NCBI RefSeq assembly: GCF_000686125.1
Contig: NZ_JMMA01000002.1
Coordinates: 1,178,001-1,242,000 of the forward strand
Source: Ruminococcus sp. NK3A76
GTDB lineage: Bacteria > Bacillota > Clostridia > Oscillospirales > Ruminococcaceae
Direction: 5' to 3'
DNA length: 64,000 nt
Shown: piece by piece, positions 33,819-43,403 of the stretch
Layout of the letters: every line of letters begins with the position of its first letter
Numbering within the stretch: position 1 is the first letter of the stretch
The notes under the pieces: generated by a model
What the model was told of the DNA's origin: nothing
The model's database searches: none
What the model saw: only the letters and a program-made list of their open reading frames with translations
Position numbers and translations under genes: made by a program

Positions 33819-34001
33819 ATGGCAGTACCGAAGAGAAAAGTATCAAAGCAGAGAAGAGATAAAAGACGTTCACAGGTATGGAAGCTCGATGCTCCCGCAC
33901 TTTCAAGATGCTCAAACTGCGGAGAGCTTACAGCACCCCATAAGGTTTGCAAGAACTGCGGCTTTTACAAGGGTGTACAGGTAATCAAGGTTGAAGAGTA
34001 A
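33819..34001 (+). CDS. rpmF: Ribosomal protein bL32
   Basis: A 60-residue large-subunit protein beginning MAVPKRKVSKQRRDKRRS, with a zinc ribbon CSNCGE and CKNCGFYKG (four Cys). This is the Cys-containing, zinc-dependent form. GAGGAGGTG lies upstream. A strong terminator follows. Confidence 0.97.
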   Translation: MAVPKRKVSKQRRDKRRSQVWKLDAPALSRCSNCGELTAPHKVCKNCGFYKGVQVIKVEE

Positions 34002-34041
34002 TTGATTACCCGTTTTGCGATAACAGCAAATGCAAGTAGGG

Positions 34042-34075
34042 CAGAGGGGTAAATGATTTTACCTCTCTGTTTTTT
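34042..34075 (+). terminator. Terminator of yceD-rpmF
   Basis: CAGAGGGGTAAA pairs with TTTACCTCTCTG (one mismatch) around a short loop, followed by TTTTTT. It separates rpmF from the DUF512 gene. Confidence 0.88.
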
Positions 34076-34100
34076 ATTGTAATTATTAAGGAGCAATCAG

Positions 34101-35402
34101 ATGTCTGTATTGATAAGTTCCGTCATTAAAGGAAGCAAGGCTGACAGAGCCGGCATAAAAAGCGGCGATATGCTTGTATCTATCAACGGCAATAATATAG
34201 AAGACGTTCTTGACTATATGTTCTATATAGCTGTTGAGAAGGTCGTTTTGTGTCTTGAAAGAGATAATGAGCCGTATGAGAAGACTGTCAGAAAGAGCGA
34301 ATATGACGATATTGGCCTTGAATTTGATACATTCCTTATGGATAAAAAGCGTTCCTGCTCGAATAAGTGTATATTCTGCTTTATAGACCAGATGCCCAAG
34401 GGCATGAGAGAAACGCTCTATTTCAAGGACGATGATGCAAGGCTTTCCTTTTTGCAGGGTAATTATGTCACGCTTACAAACCTTGATGAGAAGGATATCG
34501 AGCGTATCATCAAAATGCGCCTTAATATCAATGTTTCTGTTCATACCACTAACCCTGAGCTCAGATGCAAGATGATGAATAACCGATTTGCCGGTGAAAA
34601 GCTGAAGTTTTTGAAAATGCTTACCGACGGCGGGATAGAGCTCAACTGCCAGATAGTCTGCTGCCCGGGGATAAACGACGGCCCTGAGCTTGTTAGGACG
34701 CTTACTGACCTTGCAGGAATGATGCCGAATATCCAGTCGGTCGCTGTTGTGCCGGTCGGGATAACGAAATTCCGTCAGGGGCTTTTCCCGATGAAGATAT
34801 TTGATAAGGATTCAGCAGGTGCGGCGATAGATGTCATAGAATCTGTGCAGAAGGATTGTCTTGAAAAATACGGCACAAGAATGGTATTTGCGTCTGATGA
34901 GTTTTATATAACCGCAGGCAGGCCTATACCTGATACCGAATACTATGAAGAATATCCTCAGTACGAGAACGGCGTCGGTCTTCTTCGCTCGCTAAGCGAT
35001 GAGCTTGACAGCGCTCTCGATATGCAGGATGATTATGATAGAAAAAGAAAAGTTTCTCTTGCTACAGGTACTCTTGCAGGGGACTTTCACAAAGAATTAA
35101 CTAAGAGAATAAGAAAAAAGTTTCCGACATTTGAATGTAACGTATACCCTATAGTCAACCACTTCTTCGGCGAGACTATCACTGTTGCAGGCCTTGTTAC
35201 CGGCGGCGACCTGATAGACCAGCTAAAAGGGAAAGACCTGGGCGAGGAGCTTATTATCCCGAAGGTCATGTTAAAGGCCGATGAGGATATATTCCTTGAT
35301 GATGTTACGCTCGATGAGGTCAGAAAAGCGCTTGATATAAAGATAACACCCATAGCGAACGACGGGTATGACTACCTCGATGCGCTGCTGGGCAACATAT
35401 GA
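34101..35402 (+). CDS. DUF512 radical SAM protein with PDZ-like N-terminus
   Basis: A 433-residue protein common in Clostridia next to der. Residues 1-50 form a PDZ-like unit (SKADRAGIKSGDMLVSINGN). A radical SAM-like region follows with CSNKCIFC (C86, C90, C93), then a DUF512 C-terminal domain (LATGTLAGDFHKEL, VNHFFGETITVAGLVTGGDL). The reaction is unknown. It is 20 bp before der and likely co-transcribed with it; a tie to ribosome assembly is suggested only by this conserved neighbourhood. Confidence 0.88.
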   Translation: MSVLISSVIKGSKADRAGIKSGDMLVSINGNNIEDVLDYMFYIAVEKVVLCLERDNEPYEKTVRKSEYDDIGLEFDTFLMDKKRSCSNKCIFCFIDQMPKGMRETLYFKDDDARLSFLQGNYVTLTNLDEKDIERIIKMRLNINVSVHTTNPELRCKMMNNRFAGEKLKFLKMLTDGGIELNCQIVCCPGINDGPELVRTLTDLAGMMPNIQSVAVVPVGITKFRQGLFPMKIFDKDSAGAAIDVIESVQKDCLEKYGTRMVFASDEFYITAGRPIPDTEYYEEYPQYENGVGLLRSLSDELDSALDMQDDYDRKRKVSLATGTLAGDFHKELTKRIRKKFPTFECNVYPIVNHFFGETITVAGLVTGGDLIDQLKGKDLGEELIIPKVMLKADEDIFLDDVTLDEVRKALDIKITPIANDGYDYLDALLGNI

Positions 35403-35421
35403 CGAAAGGTAAGGGATATAA

Positions 35422-36753
35422 ATGGCACTACCGATAGTAGCTGTTGTAGGCAGACCTAATGTCGGCAAGAGCACTCTTTTTAATAAGCTGATAGGCCAGC
35501 GCCTCTCTATCGTTGAAGATACTCCCGGTGTCACAAGAGACAGGATATATTCAAAGTGTGAATGGCTCGGCCATGAGTTCATGCTCGTGGATACAGGCGG
35601 TATCGAGCCTGATTCTGACGATATCATTCTTTCTCAGATGAGAAGACAGGCAGAGCTTGCTATCACAAGAGCCGATGTTACGATACTTGTAACAGACTTA
35701 AGAACCGGCGTTACTGCAAATGACTATGAGGTGGCCTCGATGCTACAGAAGTCGGGCAAGCCGATAGTTCTTTGCGTAAATAAGTGTGACAGTGTCGGCG
35801 AGCCGCCTATGGAATTCTATGAGTTCTATAATTTAGGACTTGGTGACCCTATAGCTGTATCATCAGTACACGGTCACGGAACAGGTGACCTGCTCGATGA
35901 GGTGATAAAGTATCTTCCTGAAAACGATACTGAGGAATATGACGATGATGTTATAAAGGTTGCTGTAATAGGCAAGCCGAATGTCGGTAAATCGTCTATT
36001 ATCAACAGGATATGCGGCGAGGAGCGTGTTATAGTTTCTGACATTGCAGGCACAACAAGAGATGCTACCGATACTGAGATAGAAAACGAGAACGGAAAGT
36101 TCGTGTTTATAGATACTGCCGGCATCAGACGCAAGTCAAAGGTGCTTGACAGTGTCGAGAAATACAGCGTGCTGCGTTCGTATATGGCTGTGGACAGGGC
36201 TGATGTTGCCGTTATCGTAATTGACGCTACTGAGGGCTTTACTGAGCAGGATTCCAAGGTGGCAGGCTATGCTCACGAAAAGGGCAAGGCGTGTATAGTT
36301 GCTGTAAATAAGTGGGATGCTATTGAAAAAGAGACGAACACTATGGACGAATACCGCAAAAAGCTCCAGGATGATTTTTCGTTTATGAGCTATGTGCCGT
36401 TCGTGTTTATCTCTGCAAAGACGGGCCTCAGAGTGGAAAAGCTGTTTGACTTTATCAAATATGTTGCCGAGCAGAATGCTGTCAGGATACCTACAGGCAG
36501 GCTCAATGATGTGCTTGCATATGCTACGGCAAGGGTACAGCCGCCCTCTGATAAGGGCAGGAGGCTCAAGATATACTATATGACACAGGCATCTACCAAG
36601 CCGCCTACGTTCATAGCTTTTGTCAACAGAGCTGACCTTTTTCATTTCTCCTATCAGCGTTATATAGAGAACCAGATAAGAGAGACATTCTCGCTCGATG
36701 CGACACCTATCAGACTCAAAGTCCGTGAGCGTGATACTAAAGATGTTAAGTAA
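35422..36753 (+). CDS. der: Ribosome assembly GTPase Der (EngA)
   Basis: Double GTPase needed for 50S subunit maturation. The 443-residue protein has two G domains, GRPNVGKSTLFNKL with DTPGVTRD and NKCD, then GKPNVGKSSIINRI with DIAGTTRD, DTAGIRRK and NKWD, and a C-terminal KH-like domain (RLKIYYMTQASTKPPTFIAFVN). Full length and canonical. Confidence 0.97.
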   Translation: MALPIVAVVGRPNVGKSTLFNKLIGQRLSIVEDTPGVTRDRIYSKCEWLGHEFMLVDTGGIEPDSDDIILSQMRRQAELAITRADVTILVTDLRTGVTANDYEVASMLQKSGKPIVLCVNKCDSVGEPPMEFYEFYNLGLGDPIAVSSVHGHGTGDLLDEVIKYLPENDTEEYDDDVIKVAVIGKPNVGKSSIINRICGEERVIVSDIAGTTRDATDTEIENENGKFVFIDTAGIRRKSKVLDSVEKYSVLRSYMAVDRADVAVIVIDATEGFTEQDSKVAGYAHEKGKACIVAVNKWDAIEKETNTMDEYRKKLQDDFSFMSYVPFVFISAKTGLRVEKLFDFIKYVAEQNAVRIPTGRLNDVLAYATARVQPPSDKGRRLKIYYMTQASTKPPTFIAFVNRADLFHFSYQRYIENQIRETFSLDATPIRLKVRERDTKDVK

Positions 36754-36768
36754 GGAGTATTATAATTA

Positions 36769-37446
36769 ATGGATTATTTAGCTATACTGTTTACTGTTGT
36801 GTTTTCATACCTATTTGGCAGCCTTAATTCGGCTATCATAGTTTGCCGGCTGTGGAAGAAGCAGGATATCCGTGACTACGGCAGCAAAAACGCAGGCCTT
36901 ACCAATGTTCTGCGTGTTTACGGCAAAGGGCCTGCACTCGCAACGCTTATGTGCGACCTTGCAAAGGGCGTTATCGCAGTCGTTGTATGCCGTATCGTAG
37001 TTCATCAGGCTATGGGCGTTGAGTTTTTTGACGACCCGAGGTTTATCGGCTATGTTGCCGGACTTACAGTAATGCTCGGACATTGCTTCCCTGTATTCTA
37101 CGGTTTCCACGGCGGAAAGGGCGTTCTGCTCGCAGCCACAACACTGCTTGCTATCGACCCTCTCACCTGTGTGCTTTCGGTAGGTGTATTTGCAATTCTT
37201 GTGGCTCTTACAAAGTATGTGTCTGTCGGTTCAATTTGTGCCGCAGTAGCATATCCTACATTTACCTTTATCTTACAGAACTTTGTTTATGATGACGGCT
37301 ATGCTGTCATACCGAATACGATTGTGGCTTTTCTTATCTGCGTGCTCATAATCTACCTGCACAAGCCTAATATCCAGAGGCTTATGGCAGGCACAGAGAA
37401 TAAATTCGGCTCAAAGAAAAAAGAGCAGGGCAGCAGCAAGGAATAA
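36769..37446 (+). CDS. plsY: Acyl-phosphate glycerol-3-phosphate acyltransferase
   Basis: Integral membrane enzyme that makes lysophosphatidate from acyl-phosphate and glycerol-3-P. The 225-residue protein shows the PlsY motifs YLFGSLNSAIIV, DYGSKNAGLTNVLRVYGKG (the usual Asn-Pro-Gly-Ala-Thr-Asn here reads NAGLTN) and GHCFPVFYGFHGGKGV. About six membrane helices. The product is the next gene in logic after gpsA, which lies directly downstream. Confidence 0.93.
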   Translation: MDYLAILFTVVFSYLFGSLNSAIIVCRLWKKQDIRDYGSKNAGLTNVLRVYGKGPALATLMCDLAKGVIAVVVCRIVVHQAMGVEFFDDPRFIGYVAGLTVMLGHCFPVFYGFHGGKGVLLAATTLLAIDPLTCVLSVGVFAILVALTKYVSVGSICAAVAYPTFTFILQNFVYDDGYAVIPNTIVAFLICVLIIYLHKPNIQRLMAGTENKFGSKKKEQGSSKE

Positions 37447-37473
37447 CGGCTTGTAATTATTGGAGGTGTTTTT

Positions 37474-38484
37474 ATGGCAAAGATAACTATTCTCGGCTCA
37501 GGCGGCTTCGGCCTTTCACTCGCTGTAATGTGTGTCAGCGGAGGACATGATGTTACCGTCTGGAGCAAATTCCGGGACGAGATCGACACGATAAAAAGAT
37601 CGGGCGAGCTCAGATCAAAGCTCCCCGGTGTCATGATACCCAAAGAGGTAAAGCTGACCACTGATATTTCCGATGTCAAGGGCTCTGATATCGTTATTCT
37701 CGGCATACCTACACGCTTCTGCCGTGAAGTCTGCGAGGAGGCAAAGCCTTTTGTGAGCCGTGAATCTATCATTGTAAACACCGCAAAGGGTCTTGAACCT
37801 GAGAGCCTTAAGCTCATGAGCGAGGTCACAGATGAGAGCTTCCCGGATAACAGGACGGCTATCCTTTCAGGCCCTTCGCACGCTGAGGAGATAGGCAGGG
37901 GCATCCCGACGACTGTTGTCGTGGCATCTGAAGACAGAGAGGTATCCTACTATGTTCAGAATGCGCTTTCAAACCAGACATTCAGAGTGTATGTCAATGA
38001 TGATGTTGTGGGCTGTGAGATAGGCGGCTCGTTAAAGAATATAATTGCTCTTGCTGCCGGTGTTTGCGACGGTCTCGGCCTTGGCGACAACACAAAGGCT
38101 GCTCTTATGACGAGAGGTCTTACCGAGATAGCAAGGATAGGCATAGCTATGGGCGCTGACAGGAACACCTTTGCCGGACTTACAGGCCTTGGCGACCTTA
38201 TAGTTACCTGTACAAGTATGCACAGCCGCAACAGGCGTGCCGGCATACTTATCGGCCAGGGAGTAGCGCCTGACGAGGCTGTAAGACGCATTGGAACAGT
38301 CGAGGGATACGAGTGTACAAAGAATGCCTACGAGCTTTCAAAGCGCCTTGGCATCGAGCTTCCTATAACCGAGCAGCTTTACGGGATCCTGTTTGGAGGT
38401 ATATCGCCTAAGGATTCTATAAGCACTCTTATGTCAAGACCTAAGAAAAACGAGACAGAAGACGGCTTCCTCGGGAGGAGATAA
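37474..38484 (+). CDS. gpsA: Glycerol-3-phosphate dehydrogenase [NAD(P)+]
   Basis: Makes sn-glycerol-3-phosphate for phospholipids, supplying PlsY. The 336-residue protein has the Rossmann loop ILGSGGFGLSLAVM, the GPSHAEEIGRG segment, catalytic Lys in GGSLKNIIALAAGV and the C-terminal GLGDLIVTCTSMHSRN. Canonical length. GGAGG upstream. Confidence 0.96.
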   Translation: MAKITILGSGGFGLSLAVMCVSGGHDVTVWSKFRDEIDTIKRSGELRSKLPGVMIPKEVKLTTDISDVKGSDIVILGIPTRFCREVCEEAKPFVSRESIIVNTAKGLEPESLKLMSEVTDESFPDNRTAILSGPSHAEEIGRGIPTTVVVASEDREVSYYVQNALSNQTFRVYVNDDVVGCEIGGSLKNIIALAAGVCDGLGLGDNTKAALMTRGLTEIARIGIAMGADRNTFAGLTGLGDLIVTCTSMHSRNRRAGILIGQGVAPDEAVRRIGTVEGYECTKNAYELSKRLGIELPITEQLYGILFGGISPKDSISTLMSRPKKNETEDGFLGRR

Positions 38485-38485
38485 T

Positions 38486-38881
38486 ATGGTTTACAGCTAT
38501 ACTTTAAAGACCGAGAAGGAAAACTTCTACAATATCACAAGCTATGTAAGGCAGGCTGTCAATGAGAGCATGGTCGAGAGCGGCATCGCTGTTGTATACT
38601 GCCCTCACACCACAGCCGGCATTACAATAAACGAGAACGCTGACCCTGACGTAGTGACTGACCTTCTGTATGCACTTGATGCGACATTCCCTGACAGGTA
38701 TCAGTTCAAGCACGCTGAGGGCAACTCGGCAGCACATCTTAAGTCAAGTGTCATCGGCAACAGCACCACCGTTATCATCGAAGACGGCAGGCTGCTGCTC
38801 GGCACATGGCAGGGGATATATTTTACAGAATTCGACGGCCCGAGAACAAGGAACTTCTTTGTAAAGATCATCAAGGGGTGA
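38486..38881 (+). CDS. yjbQ: YjbQ family (UPF0047) protein
   Basis: A 131-residue protein of the UPF0047/YjbQ family with the signature VVYCPHTTAGITINENADPD and the C-terminal LLLGTWQGIYFTEFDGPR. The family is associated with thiamine phosphate synthesis as a promiscuous or secondary activity, but its true role is unsettled. It starts one base after the gpsA stop, so it is in the same operon. Confidence 0.92.
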   Translation: MVYSYTLKTEKENFYNITSYVRQAVNESMVESGIAVVYCPHTTAGITINENADPDVVTDLLYALDATFPDRYQFKHAEGNSAAHLKSSVIGNSTTVIIEDGRLLLGTWQGIYFTEFDGPRTRNFFVKIIKG

Positions 38882-38887
38882 CTGTGA

Positions 38888-39841
38888 ATGACAAGGGCAT
38901 TAAAGGTCACGGGCAAGGTGCTGCTTATTATCCTTGGCATCGTGATAGCTCTGCTGCTTGTGATATTTGTGTATCACAGGATAATGCTTGCAAAAGAGGA
39001 GAGCCTGATCGAAGAGCCTATAGGGCAGATGGTCGAGGTAGACGGCAAGAAAATGTGCGTTTACAGCAGCGGATCGGGAGAGCATACACTTTTGTTCCTT
39101 TCCGGTTCAGGCACTGCATCGCCGATACTTGATTTCAAGAGCCTTTATTCACAGTTTGAGGATCAGAGGATAGTCGTTATCGAGAAATTCGGCTACGGCT
39201 ACAGTGATATATCCGGTGATGACAGATCCTTTGACACTATTCTCCGTCAGGACAGAGAGGCACTTTCAAAAGTCGGTATCACGGGGCCGTATGTGCTCTG
39301 TCCGCACTCTATGTCAGGCCTTGAAGCTATACTCTGGGCGCAGAATTACCCTGATGAGGTAGAAGCTATAGTCGGGCTCGATATGTGTGTGCCGAGGTCT
39401 TATGACAGCTATGATGTCAAAGCTACCGTGAGGTATGAAATGCTCGGCGCTTTTGCTCGGGAGACTGGCATAATCAGGTTTTTCTATACCGACAGTATGC
39501 TGCCGGAAGGACTTTCAAAGCAGGAAAAGAAGATATATAAGGCTATAGCTGCCAAGAAGGCGGTCAATGCCGATATCATGAGTGAGAGCAAAGCCATTGA
39601 GGACGCTGTCAAAGAGATAGACAGCAAGCCTGTGCCTGATGTGCCTATGCTGATGTTTAGCTCAGACGGTAAGGAAACCGGCCTTGACAACTGGATCGGT
39701 TTGCAGAAGGATTACGCCAAAGGCCTTAAGAACGCAGAGCTTATAGAGCTTGACTGCGGGCATTATGTGCATAACCATGAGCCGGAGCGGATAAGCAGGG
39801 AGATAGTTGCTTTTTTAGGCGGTCTATCTGACAAAAAATAA
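38888..39841 (+). CDS. Membrane-anchored alpha/beta hydrolase
   Basis: A 317-residue protein with an N-terminal transmembrane helix (about residues 10-30) and an alpha/beta hydrolase domain outside or at the membrane. The oxyanion region is LLFLSGSGTASP, the nucleophile elbow CPHSMSGLEAI (the usual GxSxG reads PHSMS), and the catalytic His is in DCGHYVHNHEPE. The substrate is not known. It is the last gene before a terminator. Confidence 0.85.
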   Translation: MTRALKVTGKVLLIILGIVIALLLVIFVYHRIMLAKEESLIEEPIGQMVEVDGKKMCVYSSGSGEHTLLFLSGSGTASPILDFKSLYSQFEDQRIVVIEKFGYGYSDISGDDRSFDTILRQDREALSKVGITGPYVLCPHSMSGLEAILWAQNYPDEVEAIVGLDMCVPRSYDSYDVKATVRYEMLGAFARETGIIRFFYTDSMLPEGLSKQEKKIYKAIAAKKAVNADIMSESKAIEDAVKEIDSKPVPDVPMLMFSSDGKETGLDNWIGLQKDYAKGLKNAELIELDCGHYVHNHEPERISREIVAFLGGLSDKK

Positions 39842-39855
39842 CATATGAACATCTG

Positions 39856-39888
39856 ACAGCCGTATGCTTATGCGGCTGTTTTGTTTTT
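39856..39888 (+). terminator. Terminator of the DUF512-to-hydrolase operon
   Basis: ACAGCCG pairs with CGGCTGT around a 10-base loop, followed by TTTGTTTTT. Confidence 0.88.
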
Positions 39889-39919
39889 AATAAAAACAAT
39901 TAAAAAACGGTAAAAGCAC

Positions 39920-39954
39920 TTTACATTTGACAGGAAATATTGTATAATTATAAT
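39920..39954 (+). promoter_or_regulatory. Promoter of the pyrH-polC operon
   Basis: Two overlapping registers: TTTACA (39920-39925), 17 bp, TATAAT (39943-39948), and TTGACA (39927-39932), 16 bp, TATAAT (39949-39954). Confidence 0.85.
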
Positions 39955-39991
39955 TGGGTATGTAATAATCAAAAATGAAGGAGTGTTGAGT

Positions 39992-40699
39992 ATGGAACCG
40001 AAATATAAGAGGATACTTTTAAAGCTCAGCGGCGAGGCTCTCGCAGGCGATAAGAAGACAGGGCTTGATTACGAGGTGATAAACAAGTTCGGTCAGAGCA
40101 TCAAGAAATGCGCTGATGCAGGAGTTGAGATAGGTATCGTCGTTGGCGGCGGTAATTTCTGGAGAGGCAGATCGAGCGGTGCTATGGACAGGACAAGGGC
40201 TGACCATATCGGTATGCTCGCAACTGCTATGAATGCACTTGCTGTTGCAGACGGCCTTGAGCATCTTGGCCTTGAGGTAAGAGTTCAGACTGCTATATCT
40301 ATGCCGGCTGTTGCAGAGCCTTATATCAGAAACAAGGCAATGCGTCATTTCCAGAAGGGCAGAGTAGTTATTTTCGGCTGCGGTACCGGCAATCCCTTCT
40401 TCTCAACAGATACAGCTGCTGCTCTCAGAGCTGCTGAGATAGAGGCCGATATATTCTTCAAGGCTACTATGGTTGACGGTGTTTACGATAAGGATCCGCA
40501 CAAGTTTAAAGATGCTGTGAAGTATGACAAGCTCACATTCAATGAGATCCTCTCTAAGGGTCTTAAGGTAATGGACGCTACTGCTGCGGCACTTTGTCAG
40601 GACAATAAGGTCCCGATACTCGTATTTGATCTTTCAAGACCTGATAATATATACGATGCCTGCATGGGCAAGGATATAGGCACTTTAGTAATGGAATAA
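39992..40699 (+). CDS. pyrH: UMP kinase
   Basis: Phosphorylates UMP to UDP. The 235-residue product has the amino-acid-kinase loop [13 protein letters not shown], the [12 protein letters not shown] segment, [14 protein letters not shown] and [19 protein letters not shown]. The ATG at 39992 has AAGGAG eight bases upstream; an earlier in-frame GTG overlaps that RBS. First gene of a conserved housekeeping operon. Confidence 0.97.
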   Translation: MEPKYKRILLKLSGEALAGDKKTGLDYEVINKFGQSIKKCADAGVEIGIVVGGGNFWRGRSSGAMDRTRADHIGMLATAMNALAVADGLEHLGLEVRVQTAISMPAVAEPYIRNKAMRHFQKGRVVIFGCGTGNPFFSTDTAAALRAAEIEADIFFKATMVDGVYDKDPHKFKDAVKYDKLTFNEILSKGLKVMDATAAALCQDNKVPILVFDLSRPDNIYDACMGKDIGTLVME

Positions 40700-40717
40700 C
40701 AGAAAAGAGGAGATATT

Positions 40718-41272
40718 ATGAATACAGTTATTAATAAAGCACAGGAAAAAATGGAGAAGTCGATAAACGTTCTGGTGTCTGACTACGGCACTATCAGAGC
40801 CGGCAGAGCAAATCCCGGCGTTCTTGACAAGGTAACGGTTGATTACTACGGCACACCTACTCCCATAAATCAGCTCGCTACAGTTTCTGTTAGCGAGGCA
40901 AGAGTGCTTGTTGTTCAGCCTTGGGACAAGACGCTTCTCGTTCCGATACAGAAAGCTATCCAGGCATCTGATATAGGTATCAACCCTCAGAACGACGGCT
41001 CTGTTCTTCGTCTTATGTTCCCTCAGATGACTGAGGAAGACAGAAAGAAGATAGTTAAGGACGTCAAGAAAATGGGCGAGGACACCAAGGTGGCTGTTCG
41101 TTCCATAAGACGTGATGCTATGGATAAGATAAAGAACATGAAGAAGAACAACGAGATAACCGAGGACGATGTAAAGACCGCTGAAGAAAAGATCCAGAAG
41201 TTAACAGACAAAATGGTCAAGAAAGTTGACGAGACTGTTGCTGCAAAGGAAAAGGAAGTTCTTTCTATCTGA
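40718..41272 (+). CDS. frr: Ribosome recycling factor
   Basis: Splits post-termination ribosomes together with EF-G. The 184-residue protein has the expected YGTIRAGRANPGVLDKV, YYGTPTPINQLATV and RRDAMDKIKNMKK segments and normal length. It is 18 bp after pyrH. Confidence 0.97.
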   Translation: MNTVINKAQEKMEKSINVLVSDYGTIRAGRANPGVLDKVTVDYYGTPTPINQLATVSVSEARVLVVQPWDKTLLVPIQKAIQASDIGINPQNDGSVLRLMFPQMTEEDRKKIVKDVKKMGEDTKVAVRSIRRDAMDKIKNMKKNNEITEDDVKTAEEKIQKLTDKMVKKVDETVAAKEKEVLSI

Positions 41273-41290
41273 TAAAGGGGCGGTGTTTGT

Positions 41291-42022
41291 ATGGCAAAGC
41301 CTATTGTTACCTCTCTGCCTGAGGGGATGACTGTTCCTGAGCATATAGGCATTATAATGGACGGCAACGGCAGGTGGGCAAAAAAGCGTGGTATGCCGAG
41401 AAAGATAGGCCACCGTGAGGGTGCCAAGAATTTCAGGACTATCACGAGATATGCCAAGGCGCTTGGTGTCAAGTATGTGACCTACTATGCTTTTTCTACC
41501 GAAAACTGGAAAAGGCCAAAGGACGAGGTCGATGCCATAATGGATCTCTTTGAAAAGTATCTTGACGAGGTCAGAGACTTTATCGAGGAGAACATAAGAG
41601 TGCGCTTTATCGGCGACCGCTCGATGCTTTCTGAGACCTTGCAGAGAAAAATGAAAAGTGTGGAAGAAGATTCGCTGCATTTTGACTCAATGACGCTCGT
41701 GCTTGCTATAAACTACGGCGGCAGAAATGATATATGCCATTCGGTCAAGAATATAGTAAGGCTCGCACTTGACGGTAAGATCACCGAGCAGGACGTTACA
41801 GAAGCTCTTATCGAGCAGAATCTTTACACAGAGGACATTCCTGCGGCTGACCTCATAATAAGACCAAGCGGTGAGCAGAGGCTTTCCAACTTCCTTATTT
41901 GGCAGTCGGCATATGCTGAATTCTATTACACCAATATCCTGTGGCCTGACTTTAAAGGCAAGGATCTTGAAGATGCGATAATAGCGTTCAATGACAGAAA
42001 CAGAAGATACGGGGGCATTTGA
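41291..42022 (+). CDS. uppS: Undecaprenyl diphosphate synthase
   Basis: cis-Prenyltransferase making C55 lipid carrier precursor for peptidoglycan. The 243-residue protein has IGIIMDGNGRWAKKR, GHREGAKNFR, YAFSTENWKRP and the C-terminal DLIIRPSGEQRLSNFLIWQ. Canonical. It uses products of the MEP pathway, to which dxr and ispG downstream belong. Confidence 0.97.
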   Translation: MAKPIVTSLPEGMTVPEHIGIIMDGNGRWAKKRGMPRKIGHREGAKNFRTITRYAKALGVKYVTYYAFSTENWKRPKDEVDAIMDLFEKYLDEVRDFIEENIRVRFIGDRSMLSETLQRKMKSVEEDSLHFDSMTLVLAINYGGRNDICHSVKNIVRLALDGKITEQDVTEALIEQNLYTEDIPAADLIIRPSGEQRLSNFLIWQSAYAEFYYTNILWPDFKGKDLEDAIIAFNDRNRRYGGI

Positions 42023-42028
42023 TCTTTA

Positions 42029-42850
42029 ATGAAAACAAGAATAATCTCGGCAGCCGTGGCGATAGTCATCGCTGTTATCGTGCTGGCACTCCATAAGACC
42101 TTTATTTTCGAGCTTGCGATAGGCTTTCTTGTGGTCGTGGCTCTTTGGGAGCTGTTCAAGGCTACAAAGCTCGACAAGCTGAAAGTCCAGACTTATATAT
42201 GCTATTGCTATGGTGCTCTTGTGTGCATAGGGCATATATTTGACTCGGCTTATAAGATAGGGTACAGCCGGCTGATATTCATACTGTTCATACTTGCGAT
42301 GCTCGTCAGCTTTTTCAGAGAGCATGAGAGCATTAAGTACGAGCAGATATTGCAGATGTTTGCATTCGGCTATTTTGTGCCTTTTGCGTTCGAGTCGCTG
42401 CTCAATATGAATGCACACGAAGAATGCGGCCTGTTTATGATAGTTATTACCCTCTGTGGTGCATGGCTCGCTGATTCAGGCGCATACTTTGCAGGAACCT
42501 TCTTCGGCAAGACAAAGCTCTGCCCGAAGATATCTCCTAAGAAAACAGTCGAAGGGCTTATTGGCGGCGTTCTTACAAACGGCGTGCTTATGATACTGAT
42601 AGGCCTTGTGTATGATTATGCACTTGACGGTCCAACGCTCAACTATTTCGTGCTGTTTTTATGCGGTATGCTTTGTGCTCTGCTCGGCCTTGTGGGTGAT
42701 CTTGGTGCATCACTTATCAAAAGGCAGACAGGCATCAAGGATTACGGCAATATAATGCCCGGCCACGGCGGTGTTATGGACAGGTTTGACAGCGTACTTA
42801 TCGTTGCTCCGTTTATGTATTACATCTTCGCCATGGGCTGGATAATCTAA
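42029..42850 (+). CDS. cdsA: Phosphatidate cytidylyltransferase
   Basis: Makes CDP-diacylglycerol from CTP and phosphatidate in the membrane. The 273-residue protein has seven to eight hydrophobic segments and the CdsA signature near the C-terminus (LGDLGASLIKRQTGIKDYGNIMPGHGGVMDRFDS in outline, with the conserved Asp residues). It starts 7 bp after uppS. Confidence 0.95.
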   Translation: MKTRIISAAVAIVIAVIVLALHKTFIFELAIGFLVVVALWELFKATKLDKLKVQTYICYCYGALVCIGHIFDSAYKIGYSRLIFILFILAMLVSFFREHESIKYEQILQMFAFGYFVPFAFESLLNMNAHEECGLFMIVITLCGAWLADSGAYFAGTFFGKTKLCPKISPKKTVEGLIGGVLTNGVLMILIGLVYDYALDGPTLNYFVLFLCGMLCALLGLVGDLGASLIKRQTGIKDYGNIMPGHGGVMDRFDSVLIVAPFMYYIFAMGWII

Positions 42851-42908
42851 ATAATTCAGGGGGAGTTCGTATTTCGGGCTGCCCCTTTAAGTGTTATAAT
42901 GAGGTAAT

Positions 42909-43385
42909 ATGATTTTTACTGTAAGAGAACTAAAAGAGCAGGAATACCACCTGTTGTCTGATTTTCTGTATGAAGCTATATTCATTCCCGAGGGTGTAGA
43001 GCCGCCGCCGAGAGATATGATCATGCAGCCTGAACTGAGGGTATATACAGATGATTTCGGCAGTGTCAGGGGTGATATGGCTCTTGCGGCTGAGGTTGAC
43101 GGCAGAGTAGTCGGTGCTGTCTGGGTCAGGATAATGAATGACTACGGGCATATTGATGACGAAACGCCTTCATTTGCGATATCGCTTTATAAGGAATACC
43201 GTGGAATGGGCATAGGCACCGAGCTTATGAAAAAGATGCTTGAAAAGCTCAGAAATAATGGTTATAAGCGTGCATCGCTTGCCGTGCAGAAAGAAAACTA
43301 TGCTGTGAAGATGTACAGGAAAGTCGGATTTGAAGAAATTGATGAGAATGAGCAGGAATATATAATGCTCTGCAAATTAGAATAA
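42909..43385 (+). CDS. GNAT family N-acetyltransferase
   Basis: A 158-residue acetyltransferase with the acetyl-CoA loop YRGMGIGTELMKKMLE and a C-terminal ENYAVKMYRKVGFEE. The substrate is unknown. It interrupts the normally adjacent cdsA and dxr genes and may be a passenger. GAGG precedes the start. Confidence 0.88.
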   Translation: MIFTVRELKEQEYHLLSDFLYEAIFIPEGVEPPPRDMIMQPELRVYTDDFGSVRGDMALAAEVDGRVVGAVWVRIMNDYGHIDDETPSFAISLYKEYRGMGIGTELMKKMLEKLRNNGYKRASLAVQKENYAVKMYRKVGFEEIDENEQEYIMLCKLE

Positions 43386-43403
43386 CAGAAGGATATGATG
43401 GTA

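Noticed and set aside
42858-42887. Hairpin between cdsA and the GNAT gene as a terminator
   Set aside because: The stem is interrupted and no T-run follows; the operon most likely continues.
42895-42900. TATAAT before the GNAT gene at 42909
   Set aside because: It is too close to the start codon (the RBS would precede the transcript start) and has no -35 box.
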